Assembly (NCBI GenBank): GCA_020634015.1
Contig: JACKCN010000001.1
Span: 293,001-357,000 of the forward strand
Reading direction: 5' to 3'
Source: Candidatus Delongbacteria bacterium
GTDB lineage: Bacteria > CAIWAD01
DNA length: 64,000 nt
The position numbers and the translations under genes are program-made. Of this stretch, positions 1 to 9,318 are shown piece after piece; within the stretch, counting starts at the first letter, position 1, and each line of letters opens with the position of its first letter. The notes under the pieces are model-generated. The model searched no databases. It was not told where the DNA came from and saw only the letters and a list, made by a program, of their open reading frames with translations.

Positions 1-1191
1 GATCCGCGCCTTGGCCGCGGGGACCTTCAGGCCGTCCAGCAGCCCGGAGTTGACCAGCACGCCCTCGCTGTTGTCGGTATGGGCGGCCAGGCTCACATCA
101 CCGCCGGCAACCACCTCGAGAATCGGCAGGTCGAAGGTGCGCGCGAATTCCCAGTCGCGGGCATCGTGTCCGGGAACCGCCATGATCGCGCCGGTGCCAT
201 ACCCACCGAGCACGTAGTCCGCGACCCAGATCGGCACACGCGCACCGTTGACCGGATTGAGAGCGTAGGCGCCGGTGAACACGCCGGTCTTCTCGCGGTT
301 CTCGTCCTGGCGGTCCACATCGCTCTTGCGCGCAGCGTCATCGAGATAGGCCTGCACCGTCGTGCGGTACTCGTCGCTCACGATGCGCGAGACCAGAGGA
401 TGCTCGGGAGCGAGCACACAATATGTGGCTCCGAAGAGCGTGTCCGGGCGAGTGGTGAAGACAGTGAAGTCCGCGTCGTGGCCGTCCACGGCAAAACGCA
501 CGTCGGCACCTTCGCTGCGCCCGATCCACTCGCGCTGCATGGTCAGCACGCCTTCGGGCCAGTCCAGACCATCCAGATCGTCCAGCAGTCGCTGGGCGTA
601 CTCGGTGATGCGCAGCATCCACTGCCGCATCTTGCGCTTTTCAACCGGATCACCGGTTTCCACGTAACGGCCGTCCTTGACTTCCTCGTTGGCCAACACG
701 GTCCCCAGTGCCGGGCACCAGTTCACGGCCACTTCGGCGGGATAGGCCAGGCCTTTGTGGTACAACTGCAGAAAGATCCACTGCGTCCAGCGATAATACT
801 CCGGATCGCTGGTGGAGATCTCGCGCTCCCAGTCGTACGACAGACCCAGGGCCTGGATCTGGCGACGGAAGGTGTTGCAATTGTCGCGAGTCACATCGGC
901 CGGATGCTGGCCCGTGCGCTCGGCAAAGCGCTCGGTGGGCAGACCGAAGGCGTCCCAGCCCATCGGGTGCAGCACATTGAAACCATTCATGCGCTTCCAG
1001 CGGGCGAGGATGTCGGTTGCCGTGTAGCCCTCGGGATGCCCCATGTGGAGGCCGGCACCCGAGGGATAGGGAAACATGTCGAGGATGTAATACTTGGGTT
1101 TCGAGGGGTCGAGCTCGGTGCGGAAAGTCCGCTGCCCGGCCCAGGCATCCTGCCACTTCTTCTCGATCCGCTGGTGTTCGTATCCGGCCAT
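1..1191 (-). CDS. leuS: leucyl-tRNA synthetase, N-terminal part (cut by window edge)
   Basis: Class I aminoacyl-tRNA synthetase that charges tRNA-Leu in the cytoplasm. Translating the minus strand from the ATG at 1191 gives 397 open codons running off the left edge. The start reads MAGYEHQRIEKKWQDAW, followed by PYPSGAGLHMGHPEGYTATD; HMGH is the HIGH-type ATP-binding motif in its LeuS context. MGWDAFGLP follows, and an editing-domain (CP1) segment with TTRPDTLFGATY and GTGAIMAVPGHD (threonine-rich and conserved Asp regions) is visible. The KMSKS part and tRNA-binding C-terminus lie outside the window. A tRNA-Pro gene lies 85 bp upstream in the same orientation. Family assignment is secure; only completeness is unknown. 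Confidence 0.97.
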   Translation of the reverse strand, partial: MAGYEHQRIEKKWQDAWAGQRTFRTELDPSKPKYYILDMFPYPSGAGLHMGHPEGYTATDILARWKRMNGFNVLHPMGWDAFGLPTERFAERTGQHPADVTRDNCNTFRRQIQALGLSYDWEREISTSDPEYYRWTQWIFLQLYHKGLAYPAEVAVNWCPALGTVLANEEVKDGRYVETGDPVEKRKMRQWMLRITEYAQRLLDDLDGLDWPEGVLTMQREWIGRSEGADVRFAVDGHDADFTVFTTRPDTLFGATYCVLAPEHPLVSRIVSDEYRTTVQAYLDDAARKSDVDRQDENREKTGVFTGAYALNPVNGARVPIWVADYVLGGYGTGAIMAVPGHDARDWEFARTFDLPILEVVAGGDVSLAAHTDNSEGVLVNSGLLDGLKVPAAKARI

Positions 1192-1275
1192 CTGGCTGTC
1201 CTCGTGGGCTGGTGAAACAGAAAATCCGCCGGCCAGGGCCCTTGCGGGTCACAGGCTGCGGCGGATTCTGGGTGA

Positions 1276-1349
<74 letters not shown>

Positions 1350-1385
1350 AATCTTCCACTGCATGCGCAGCGGAGACAAGCGCCA

Positions 1386-1413
1386 AGTGTAGCAATCAAA
1401 AACCAGCGCGCAA
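1386..1413 (-). promoter_or_regulatory. candidate promoter for tRNA-Pro
   Basis: On the minus strand a TTGCGC box (1408-1413) and a TACACT box (1386-1391) are 16 bp apart, with the -10-like box ending about 36 bp before the mature tRNA 5' end. The match to sigma-70 consensus is partial, and FCB promoters can deviate from it, so this is only a candidate. Confidence 0.3.
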
Positions 1414-1790
1414 ACAGTGCTCGCTCCAGGATCGGGCTGCCCACGTCAAGGAATGCCCCCGGGCACGAGTCCGGCACCGGACGCCCTCAAGGCCGTTCGC
1501 CGGGCGCGGATGGGGTCGACTGTCAAATCTGTGCAGATTCCGCCATCACATCACTCTTTGCTCGCTTTGACTGCCTGCCCAAGTCATTGATTTGACACAA
1601 GATGAAAAATGGTTTCGGCTGGTCCGGATTTTGCTGAAGATCAGCTTGCTGACGCTTGGTACCCCATCCTTAACACTCACACACTTGCAGTTCGTCACCA
1701 TCCCACGGGGTGGGCGCTACAGGCTCCGGCACTTTTGAAACGGACATCCGAGTTGGATCCCCGATCCACAAACTTCTTAGAGGAGCAACC
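1414..1790. other. intergenic region between divergent tRNA-Pro and secreted-protein gene
   Basis: About 375 bp without a convincing gene. A TTGACA hexamer occurs at 1592-1597 on the plus strand but has no good -10 box at normal spacing. A GAGGAGC ribosome-binding site lies just before the ATG at 1791. Short open frames here (for example 1609-1794) have no recognisable content. Confidence 0.4.
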
Positions 1791-4220
1791 ATGAAGAAAC
1801 AGCTTGTTGTGCTTGGCACGCTGCTTGCCGCTTCCGCGAGCATGGCAGCCATCGTCAGCGCACCGATGGTTCACCCCGCCGGGCAGGGATCCATCATCCC
1901 CGTGACCGTGATCGAGAACGGCGTCCGCAAGGACGTGACCACCGACGACGAGAATTACGACTTCAACGGCGACACCCAGGGCTGGACCAGCCACGGCACC
2001 GGCCTGACCAATGACACCTGGCACGTGGAAGCTACCGGCCCCTCCGGGATGTCCGATGTGTGGTGGAGCGCCGACGCCGGAGTGGGCGGCTACCTGAGCA
2101 GCAGCTTCGTGTACATGCAGACACCCGCCATCGACCTGTCCGCTGCATCCTCCGCCAGTCTGGCATTCAACCTGTTCTACCGCACCGAAACCCCTGGTGG
2201 CGAGCCTGCCGGTTACGACGGCTGGGATGGTTGCAATGTCTGGGCCTCCGTTGATGGTGGCACCACCTGGAATGTGATCTCGGGAACTCCGGCCTACACG
2301 GCCACCAGTTCATTTGCGTTCGGTTCCGAGTTCGGCATGGGTACCGGAATTCCCCAGTGGGGCGGCACCGGCCCGGGCGTCCAGGCTGCAAGCTTCAATC
2401 TGGACAGCTTCACCGGCGCGGGCAACAGCGACGTGCGCTTGCGTTTCGTGATGTGTGCCGACCCTGGGTTCGATTCCATCGATGATCCCCTGATGACAGG
2501 CATGGAAGTGGACGACATCGTCGTCACCGCCAATGCCTCGACCGTCTGGTCGGACAATGGCTCCAGCAACACCGGCGGAGCCGTCGAGCACAATTATTGG
2601 GTGTTCGGTGATGATTGGGCCTACACTGGCACCGACTGGGTCTGCGACGACAACTTCAATCTTGGTTGCTGGATCGGCAGCCCCAATCTGACTGGCCTGA
2701 CCCCGCCCATGCGCATCGTCCTGCAGCAGGACCTGTGGTGCGACATGCCCGATCAGGACGGCGATGATGACGGTATCCTGGAAGATTACTTCTACATCGA
2801 GTACAGCACCGATGGCGGAGCCACCTGGGTCACCGCGTGCTACGACTACTTCCGTGCCCCCATCGACATGGGTTATGCCACCTACACCGATGACGATGTC
2901 TTCAACGGCAGCCTGATCCTGACCCTGCCCACCGAGACCCAGTTCCAGCTGCGCTATCGCATGCGCACCGATGACAATGCCGATGGCGGCAGCGGCACCG
3001 GCCTGCATGTCGACAACGTGGTCATCACCATCGCCCCGGTGCCCCTGCATGACCTGGGCGTCTCCAAGGCCTGGTACGATTATCCCCGTGTCGTGGGCGA
3101 GACCCAGCTGCCCAAGGTGGAAATCCGCAACTACGGTGCCACCGACGAAACCCCTGTGCGTGTCTCCTACGTGGTCTACCAGGACAGCTTGAACGGACCC
3201 GTGGTTCACACCGCGACTCCCGCCCACCTGACCGCGACCCTGGTTCCCGGTCTGTCCACCGTGCGTACCAGCATGGCCACCACCGATCCCCTGGCCTTCA
3301 AGTGGACCCCGCTGGTCGCCGGACTGTACACCGCCAAGTTCTACCCCAACCCCAGCATTTTCGATTGGGCCAACCTGGATGAAGATCACAGCAATGACAC
3401 CCTGGTCGTGAATCTGGGCATCACCGATCAGAACGTGGGCTTCCTGCGCTATGATCCCGGGAACATCTCCAGTGCCTGGACCCTGAGCCAGAACGACGGC
3501 GAAGATGGTGCGCTGGTGCGCTTCGATCCCTTCCGTCTGGACAATGAGCTGCCCTCGGATCCGACCCACATCTGGGATCCCGAGTTCCTCAATCTTTCCG
3601 TGTACGCCGTCGAGGCCGGCGACCAGATCACCATCGTGATCCATGACGAAGGCGACTCCAGCAGCGTGGTCGGCCCCTTGCTGGCGACCTACACCACCAC
3701 CATCATCGACGAAAACGATGTCTATCCCAACATCATGAACCGCTGGATCGGCAACTTCCCCGAACTGAAGTGCCGCAATACCCCGGTCTGGATCGGTGTG
3801 CGCACCAACAATCAGAATGCCACGGGTGTCGTGGGTCTCGCCGATGCCAATGGCGCCCCCGCCTGGGTCAATCATTCCTATGGGTATGATTACCTGACCA
3901 ATACCACCAGCGAGTGGGGTGGCGACCTGCGCTTCTACGTCCAGATGTCCTGGGGCGTCGAGGCCGAGATTCCCTTCACCATCGACCTGGCCTCCGACCT
4001 GGTCTACAATCCCAACGCCCAGATCGCCCTGTCCTGGAACAGCCCGGGTGCCGTGGACGGTTATGCCATCCATGCCAGCACCGACCCCTTCTTCGTTCCC
4101 AACGGCGGCACTCTGGTGACCACGGTTGACCAGTACACCACCAGCTACACCGGCGACGCCAGCGTGGCCGGCAGCAAGCTGTTCTACAAGGTGATCGGTT
4201 TCAACGGCCTCTGCCAGTAA
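1791..4220 (+). CDS. exported multidomain protein of unknown function (MAM/jellyroll-like, CARDB-like and FN3-like regions)
   Basis: A protein of 809 residues with a signal peptide (MKKQLVVLGTLLAASASMAA). The ATG at 1791 follows a GAGGAGC ribosome-binding site; the frame is open further upstream but without a comparable start. After the signal come two regions with 'NGDTQGWTSHGTG' and 'ASVDGGTTW'/'STDGGATWV' patterns typical of MAM-like or jellyroll adhesive domains (about residues 45-280 and 280-410). A CARDB-like segment beginning LHDLGVSKAWYDYP (about 418-520) and an FN3-like C-terminal domain (about 723-809) follow. Acidic Asp/Asn-rich stretches suggest calcium binding. Unlike the peptidases further right, it ends without an NPFNP sorting domain, so its export route beyond the Sec system is unclear. 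No catalytic motif was recognised. Confidence 0.8.
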   Translation: MKKQLVVLGTLLAASASMAAIVSAPMVHPAGQGSIIPVTVIENGVRKDVTTDDENYDFNGDTQGWTSHGTGLTNDTWHVEATGPSGMSDVWWSADAGVGGYLSSSFVYMQTPAIDLSAASSASLAFNLFYRTETPGGEPAGYDGWDGCNVWASVDGGTTWNVISGTPAYTATSSFAFGSEFGMGTGIPQWGGTGPGVQAASFNLDSFTGAGNSDVRLRFVMCADPGFDSIDDPLMTGMEVDDIVVTANASTVWSDNGSSNTGGAVEHNYWVFGDDWAYTGTDWVCDDNFNLGCWIGSPNLTGLTPPMRIVLQQDLWCDMPDQDGDDDGILEDYFYIEYSTDGGATWVTACYDYFRAPIDMGYATYTDDDVFNGSLILTLPTETQFQLRYRMRTDDNADGGSGTGLHVDNVVITIAPVPLHDLGVSKAWYDYPRVVGETQLPKVEIRNYGATDETPVRVSYVVYQDSLNGPVVHTATPAHLTATLVPGLSTVRTSMATTDPLAFKWTPLVAGLYTAKFYPNPSIFDWANLDEDHSNDTLVVNLGITDQNVGFLRYDPGNISSAWTLSQNDGEDGALVRFDPFRLDNELPSDPTHIWDPEFLNLSVYAVEAGDQITIVIHDEGDSSSVVGPLLATYTTTIIDENDVYPNIMNRWIGNFPELKCRNTPVWIGVRTNNQNATGVVGLADANGAPAWVNHSYGYDYLTNTTSEWGGDLRFYVQMSWGVEAEIPFTIDLASDLVYNPNAQIALSWNSPGAVDGYAIHASTDPFFVPNGGTLVTTVDQYTTSYTGDASVAGSKLFYKVIGFNGLCQ

Positions 4221-4241
4221 TCCGATTTTCGGTTCCCATGA

Positions 4242-4276
4242 AAACGGGGGCTGCCTTCGGGCAGCCCCCGTTTCAT
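4242..4276 (+). terminator. intrinsic terminator after the secreted-protein gene
   Basis: A perfect inverted repeat AAACGGGGGCTGCC / GGCAGCCCCCGTTT closes a TTCG tetraloop and is followed by TTTCATTT. It begins 21 bp after the stop codon and could act on both strands. Confidence 0.85.
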
Positions 4277-4283
4277 TTGGGCT

Positions 4284-4327
4284 GAACACAGAACGGGGAC
4301 TCCATCTGGAGTCCCCGTTCTGTGTTC
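4284..4327. terminator. 20-bp perfect hairpin between convergent genes
   Basis: GAACACAGAACGGGGACTCC (4284-4303), loop ATCT, and its exact reverse complement (4308-4327). It lies 16 bp beyond the ubiE stop codon, so it probably ends or stabilises the ubiE transcript. There is no T-run on the minus side, so classical intrinsic termination is not certain. Confidence 0.6.
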
Positions 4328-4343
4328 GGTGCATGCAATGGAT

Positions 4344-5081
4344 TCAGTCCGTGTCGCGAACTCCGTAGAAGATGCTGGCGATGCCCAGGCTCAGGTCAAT
4401 GCAGCGACAGTCGCGGAAGCCCGACTGCCGCATCCAGCCCAGGAACTCCTCCCGCTCAGGAAAGCGCGCCACCGAAGCTGGCAGGTAACGGTAGGCCTCA
4501 CGATCACCGGAGATCAGCCCGCCCAGGGGCGGCAGCACGAAGCGGAAGTAGAGGTCGAACACACGGCGCAACACGGGGTTGGGGATTCCCGCCAGCTCGA
4601 GGATCACCAGGCGTCCACCAGGGCTGAGTACACGCGCACATTCCCGCAGGGCTCGGGGCCGGTCGGGAAAGTTGCGGATGCCGAAGCCGATGGTCACGCC
4701 CTGGACACAGCCATTCTCGAAGGGCAGGTTTTCGGCGTCGCCCTGGATCACCTCCAGACGCTCGGCCCGGGGCCAGGATTCGGCCTTGCGCTTGAGATGC
4801 ACCAGCATCTCGGGCGCCAGATCCAGTGCGATCACCCGTCGGGGGCCACGCTTGAGAATCTCGCGGGCATAGTCACCGGTGCCGGTGGCCAGATCCAGAT
4901 AGCTCTCGTCCGCGGCGACGCCCAGCAGGTTCACCGCCTTGCGCCGCCAGAGAATGTCCATGCCCCCGCTGAGCAGGTGGTTCAACAGGTCGTAGCGCCC
5001 GGAGATGCGGTTGAACATCTCGCGCACGCCGTCCTTGCGTGCGTCGCCCTGCATTTCCACCAGTTCTCGATGTCCGGCCAT
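4344..5081 (-). CDS. ubiE: demethylmenaquinone / 2-polyprenyl-benzoquinol C-methyltransferase (UbiE/MenG)
   Basis: A 245-residue SAM-dependent methyltransferase of quinone biosynthesis; in an FCB-type organism it most likely methylates demethylmenaquinone to menaquinone. The FNRISGRYDLLNHLLSGGMD segment near the N-terminus is the UbiE signature. Class I SAM-binding motifs follow: LDLATGTGDYA (motif I), an acidic LDLAPEML strand, and GDAENLPF. IGFGIRNFPD and a C-terminal SLGIASIFYGVR complete the family pattern. Length equals the family norm. A GAAGGGATTC stretch precedes the ATG. It forms a single-gene unit convergent with the upstream exported-protein gene. Confidence 0.95.
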   Translation of the reverse strand: MAGHRELVEMQGDARKDGVREMFNRISGRYDLLNHLLSGGMDILWRRKAVNLLGVAADESYLDLATGTGDYAREILKRGPRRVIALDLAPEMLVHLKRKAESWPRAERLEVIQGDAENLPFENGCVQGVTIGFGIRNFPDRPRALRECARVLSPGGRLVILELAGIPNPVLRRVFDLYFRFVLPPLGGLISGDREAYRYLPASVARFPEREEFLGWMRQSGFRDCRCIDLSLGIASIFYGVRDTD

Positions 5082-5391
5082 GAATCCCTTCCCTTGCCGC
5101 CGGTCCCGGCTGGCAGTGATTCTGTCAGTGGAGTCAGCGGCCGTGCGACCGCAGGAACCGTGCGACGAATCAACTTGATGTTTCTATTGGTGTTGAACCG
5201 CCAACCGAATCTGGCACGGCTCTTGTAAAGTCCAGGCTGCAGGCGCTGGTGCCTGTTCCCAGTAACCTGCCGGGAGAACTGGATTGCGTTCCCGGGGGGC
5301 GGCCGATGTGTCCCTCACGACCTCCCCGTCGGTCGTCCCCCAAGGGACGCCAATCCGGACAGCCTGTCCCGAGAGACATGGACTCCAGGTC
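5082..5391. other. intergenic region upstream of ubiE
   Basis: About 310 bp between the TPR gene stop and the ubiE start. I see several short GC-rich inverted repeats (for example GGACAG/CTGTCC near 5358-5373) that may end the TPR transcript. I see no convincing gene, tRNA or riboswitch. Confidence 0.4.
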
Positions 5392-6138
5392 TCAGAGGTT
5401 CTTGAGTGCCTTGCGCGCCTCGTCCTTGAGCAGGTGATCCCGATGATCGGTCTCGGGCATCTCGAGCACACTGCGGAACTGGGCGGCAGCCTGGTCCTTC
5501 AGTCCCATCACCTGATAGGTTTCGGCCAGTTCATACCGGGCGAAGACCCAGTCGGGCATCAGGGCCGAGCTCCGCTGGAGGTGATTCAGGGCCAGCTCGT
5601 CCCCACCCTCGGGCAGATTGCCATAGAGCGTTTCCGCCACCTTGCGCAGCAACCAGGGCAGGTGTGCCATTTCGCGGTAGTAACGACCCAGCAGGCCGTG
5701 AGCCCGGCCGTTCTCCGGGTTCAGTTCGATGGCTTTCAGCGCGTGTGTTTCAATGCCCTGCGACAGTTCCACCTTCTCCCGTCCACCGGCCAGCAGGGCG
5801 CGTCGCCCCAGCGCCAAGGCACGGTAATAGTGCGCCATCGAACGACCGGGATAGAGCTCGACCAACTGCTCGCTGGTGGTCAGCGCCTGATTGATCTGGT
5901 CCTCGGCGGTTGCCTTGTCGTTGGCGTCCATGGCCTCTTCGGCCACGTTCACTTCGGCGCGCACCAGTCGCCAGAGGATCTCGAAGTCCACCGAGCTGCC
6001 CCCCGAAGCCTCCTGTGTCAGCTTGAGGCATTGCATCATCCTGAAGCTGGCATCCAGAGAATCGATGCGATCAAGGGCCGCCCGATCGGCAGCACTGGCG
6101 CACAGGGTGGCCAGACAGAACAAGAACAGAGTTTTCAT
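5392..6138 (-). CDS. exported TPR protein, RMDN-like
   Basis: A 248-residue protein with a short signal peptide (MKTLFLFCLATLCASA). The remainder is TPR-like helical repeats. Segments such as HALKAIELNPENGRAHGLLG and a following GRYYREMAHLPWLLRKVA / LYGNLPEGG region resemble the bacterial relatives of the RMDN (regulator of microtubule dynamics) TPR family. TPR proteins are protein-interaction scaffolds, and no enzymatic motif is present. It lies 69 bp downstream of the PBP gene on the same strand and may be co-transcribed with it. Partner and function are unknown; periplasmic location is inferred from the signal peptide. Confidence 0.75.
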   Translation of the reverse strand: MKTLFLFCLATLCASAADRAALDRIDSLDASFRMMQCLKLTQEASGGSSVDFEILWRLVRAEVNVAEEAMDANDKATAEDQINQALTTSEQLVELYPGRSMAHYYRALALGRRALLAGGREKVELSQGIETHALKAIELNPENGRAHGLLGRYYREMAHLPWLLRKVAETLYGNLPEGGDELALNHLQRSSALMPDWVFARYELAETYQVMGLKDQAAAQFRSVLEMPETDHRDHLLKDEARKALKNL

Positions 6139-6207
6139 GATGCTTCCTGACTGGATGGATCCGGTGACACCTTCGGTGCAACGACTGACTCAGCGTCGTC
6201 CATCGGA

Positions 6208-8337
6208 TCAGTAATCCAACTTGTGCAGATGACAGTTTTCCCGCGGTTCGAAATCCCGCAGGAACAATTCACTCACGGGGCTGGGGCAAAGCGCCCCCGC
6301 CCGCTCCATGGTCTCGGAACACACATACACGTCCACGACCGATTCGGGGCGCTGGAAGTTCTCGGCCGTGATCAGCCCCTGTTCCTGCGCCGCAGCCATC
6401 ACCATCGCCCAGGGTGGCAAGGCGGCGGCACCGCCACTCTGCCCCTTGCCCAGCGCGTACCGTGGATCGTCGTTGCCCACCCAGACCGCCGCCGCCAGTT
6501 GGGGCGTGTAGCCCACGAACCAGGCATCCGTGTAGGCATTGGTCGTGCCCGTCTTGCCCCCGGCGGGCAGGGTGAACCCATACCGCCAGCGTGCGGGCCC
6601 TCCGGTGCCGTGGTCGATGGTGGTCTTCAGCATGTCCGTGATCAGGTAGGCCACGCCCGGCGAGAGCGCATCCTTGCTGAGTGGACGGTTGCGATAGACC
6701 AGCTTGCCCTTGCTGTCGGTCACCGATTCCACGTCGAAGGGGCGGCACCAGATGCCCTGGTTGGCCATGCAGGCGTAGGCGCTGGTCAATTCCAAAGGAC
6801 TGATCCCGCTGCTGCCGAGGGCCAGAGTGTAGTTCAGTTCCAGCGGAGCGCTGATGCCCATCCGGCTGGCGGTCTCGGCCACCCGCCGGGGGGGCACCAG
6901 GTCCATCAGCAGGCGCACGGCCACCAGGTTGTAGCTCATCCTCAGACCTTCGCGCAGGGTGGTCAGCCCGCCACGGCTGTCGTCGTAGTTCTGGGGCGTC
7001 CACTGGGTGCCATCCGATTCCTCGACAACCACATCCTGGTTCAGCAGGCGGGTGCTGGGCGCATAGCCCTGCTCAAGGGCCGCAATGTACAGGATTGGTT
7101 TGAAGGCGCTGCCGGGCTGGCGGCGTGCCTGGGTGGCGCGGTTGTACTCGCTCTTGCTGAAATCCCGCCCGCCGACCATCGCCCGGATCGCTCCGCTGTG
7201 GGGGTCCAGAGCCACGAAGGCCGCCTGGACATTGATCGTGGAATTCAGAACCTCCTGCACGTAGGCCTTGTCCTGGCGCAGGGCCGCAATGCGCGAATCG
7301 CTGATTCCGGGGGTTTCGCGCCTGAGATGGTCCGCCCATTCCGTCTTGAGAAACGCGGCGCGTGCAAGTGTGTCCTGACGGGCCAGCCAGGGCTCAAGGG
7401 CCTTCTCCGCCAGCTCCTGCAGTCGCAGATCCAGAGTCGTATGGATGTTGAGTCCGTCGCGGTAGAGGTCCAGATCCATGCGGTGCAGCAAGGGTTCCAG
7501 TTCATTGCGCACCCGCTCACTGAAGTAGGGCGCCTTCAGACCCGCGTCGTTGTTCACATAGCTGACCTCGGTGAGCGGGCTCGCGGAGGCCTGCTTCAGC
7601 TGGTCGGGAGTGATCAGGTCCTGGCCGGCCATCAACTGAAGCACCAGATTGCGTCGACGCAGGCCCGCTTCAGGTTCGAAGAAGGGGCTGTAATTCCCCG
7701 GCGCCTTCAGCAGCCCCACCAGCAGTGCACATTCCGCCAGATCGCAGTCTTCGATGTCCTTGTCGAAGTAGCGCAGGGCGGCGCGCTGCACGCCGTAGGC
7801 GCCATGACCGAAATAGGTCTGGGTCAGGTACATCTCAAGGATCTCATCCTTGGAGTACGCGCGCTCGATCTGGATCGCGGTCAGGATCTCGCGCAGCTTG
7901 CGCACCACATTCTTGTCCTGGTTGAGATACAGATTGCGTGCCAGCTGCTGGGTGATGGTGGACGCGCCCTGCTTGTAGCTCAGATGGGTCAGGTCCACCC
8001 AGATCGCCCCCACGATGCGGTTCAGGTCAATGCCCCAGTGCTCGCGGAAGCGCCGATCTTCGGTGGCGATCAGGGCCTGCACCAGCTCGGGCGGCACCTT
8101 TTCCAGATCCACGTGGCTGCGGCGCTCCTGATAGAACTCGCCGATCAGGTTGTCGTGAATGTCGTAGACACGCGAGCTGAGAGTGGGTGTGTACCGTTCC
8201 AGGGTTTCCAGCGAGGGCAGGCCCCGGGAGAGCCAGAGCAGGAACAGGGCTCCGCTGCTGACGATGAAGAATGCACTGGCCAGAGCCAGCAGAAGCCAGG
8301 GATGCCGGCCGACCTTGGAGGTGATGCGTCCTGTCAC
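6208..8337 (-). CDS. class A penicillin-binding protein 1A (glycosyltransferase/transpeptidase)
   Basis: A 709-residue bifunctional peptidoglycan synthase anchored by one N-terminal membrane helix (about residues 15-37). The GT51 domain shows ATEDRRF with catalytic Glu93 and KQGASTITQQLARNLYL, plus a second conserved block around EILEMYLTQTYFGHGAYG. The transpeptidase domain carries SxxK as GSAFKP (Ser410, Lys413), SxN as SYN (468-470) and KTG (595-597). The start is GTG at 8337, overlapping the lpxH stop as GTGA, so translation is probably coupled. The C-terminus is short, with three Cys in the last 50 residues and no added domain. Assignment is secure; the exact paralogue name is not. Confidence 0.96.
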   Translation of the reverse strand: MTGRITSKVGRHPWLLLALASAFFIVSSGALFLLWLSRGLPSLETLERYTPTLSSRVYDIHDNLIGEFYQERRSHVDLEKVPPELVQALIATEDRRFREHWGIDLNRIVGAIWVDLTHLSYKQGASTITQQLARNLYLNQDKNVVRKLREILTAIQIERAYSKDEILEMYLTQTYFGHGAYGVQRAALRYFDKDIEDCDLAECALLVGLLKAPGNYSPFFEPEAGLRRRNLVLQLMAGQDLITPDQLKQASASPLTEVSYVNNDAGLKAPYFSERVRNELEPLLHRMDLDLYRDGLNIHTTLDLRLQELAEKALEPWLARQDTLARAAFLKTEWADHLRRETPGISDSRIAALRQDKAYVQEVLNSTINVQAAFVALDPHSGAIRAMVGGRDFSKSEYNRATQARRQPGSAFKPILYIAALEQGYAPSTRLLNQDVVVEESDGTQWTPQNYDDSRGGLTTLREGLRMSYNLVAVRLLMDLVPPRRVAETASRMGISAPLELNYTLALGSSGISPLELTSAYACMANQGIWCRPFDVESVTDSKGKLVYRNRPLSKDALSPGVAYLITDMLKTTIDHGTGGPARWRYGFTLPAGGKTGTTNAYTDAWFVGYTPQLAAAVWVGNDDPRYALGKGQSGGAAALPPWAMVMAAAQEQGLITAENFQRPESVVDVYVCSETMERAGALCPSPVSELFLRDFEPRENCHLHKLDY

Positions 8338-9158
8338 GAGACGGACTCTCCTGTTGGGCCGAACCGCAGGCCGTCCTCGGGAAAGGGCGAGGGATCATCG
8401 GCTTCGAGGGAGTCGGGGCGCAGGGTCTCGAGGCTCAAACGGCCCTGATGCAGTGTCAGATAGCTTCGGGAGGGATGGATGAAGGGCGGCAGCACCACCG
8501 CGACCACGCCATTCACTCTTTCCACCACGCAGCGATGGGCGTGCCCCAGCAGGAAGAGATCGTCCCCGGGCTGGCAGAGCGCCTGACAGGCCAGCTTGAG
8601 GTAGGCCCGGATGTGTTCGGTCTTCCAGCGATGGTTGCGATCCCGGCTGCCGCTGCGATCGGCCAGTCCCATGCCCCAGTCGGGATGCATGGCCGTGAAC
8701 CAGGCGTAGGAAAACCGGTTGCGGATCAGTTTGCGCAGCAGGCGATAGCCTTTCTCGGTGGGATCGAGCCCATCGCCATGATGCATCAGAACACGCAACG
8801 AGGGCAGGTCCAGACGGAAGGGTTCCTCGTGCACCTGCACTCCCAGGTCGCTTTCAAGAAAGCCCTCAAGACGGAAATCATGGTTCCCGGGCAGCATGTG
8901 CACGGCGCAGCCCGCTTCGATGCAGCGTCGCAGGGCCATCAGCCAGTGGATGCTGCGCTTGGGCACCACGTGTTTCCATTCGAACCAGAAATCAAACAGA
9001 TCACCCAGAATCCAGAGCGAGCCCTGTGCGGCGATCACCCGATCCACCAGCTCCCGGAATGCCTGGAGCTTGGCCTGCTCGTCAAGATCCCCGCGGATCC
9101 CGGCGTGGCTGTCGGCCATGAAGAACAAGGGGGCACTGGAACTCACGGGCGCTTCCAT
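8334..9158 (-). CDS. lpxH: UDP-2,3-diacylglucosamine diphosphatase LpxH
   Basis: A calcineurin-like metallophosphoesterase that cleaves UDP-2,3-diacylglucosamine to lipid X in lipid A synthesis at the inner membrane. Metal-binding motifs appear in order: ADSH (Asp16, His18), GDLFDFWFEW, GNHD, HHGDGLD and GHAH. The GDLFD(F)WFEW and RxxxKxGY-like RNRFSYAW contexts favour LpxH over other phosphoesterases. I chose the ATG at 9158 (274 residues) because it starts just before the first strand. The frame stays open upstream to a TTG at 9224, which would add 22 residues unlike the family. It overlaps the PBP start by 4 bp. Its presence implies a lipid A outer membrane. Confidence 0.9.
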   Translation of the reverse strand: MEAPVSSSAPLFFMADSHAGIRGDLDEQAKLQAFRELVDRVIAAQGSLWILGDLFDFWFEWKHVVPKRSIHWLMALRRCIEAGCAVHMLPGNHDFRLEGFLESDLGVQVHEEPFRLDLPSLRVLMHHGDGLDPTEKGYRLLRKLIRNRFSYAWFTAMHPDWGMGLADRSGSRDRNHRWKTEHIRAYLKLACQALCQPGDDLFLLGHAHRCVVERVNGVVAVVLPPFIHPSRSYLTLHQGRLSLETLRPDSLEADDPSPFPEDGLRFGPTGESVS

Positions 9159-9318
9159 CTGGATCACAGCTGGGAAATGGGGTCCGGTCGCTTCCGGAAA
9201 GGCGGGCCAAGGTCGGAATTGCAAGGCAGAAAGTCAGGGCGGGAGCGCCTCCGGGAGGCCGGCCGGGGGTCTCGCGAAGGGACGCAGTGTTCAGGAGTCG
9301 GACCAGGAAGCCTCAGGT

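Noticed and set aside
1609..1794. 61-codon frame before the exported-protein gene
   Set aside because: No recognisable content, and it overlaps the ribosome-binding site and start of the real gene.
2310..4334. 674-codon minus-strand frame opposite the exported-protein gene
   Set aside because: The low-complexity Gly/Val/Ile/His composition is that of an antisense shadow, and it crosses both terminator hairpins.
5082..5391. Riboswitch-like (cobalamin-type) sequence
   Set aside because: A GGTGCC-like stretch occurs, but the conserved core boxes are absent on both strands.
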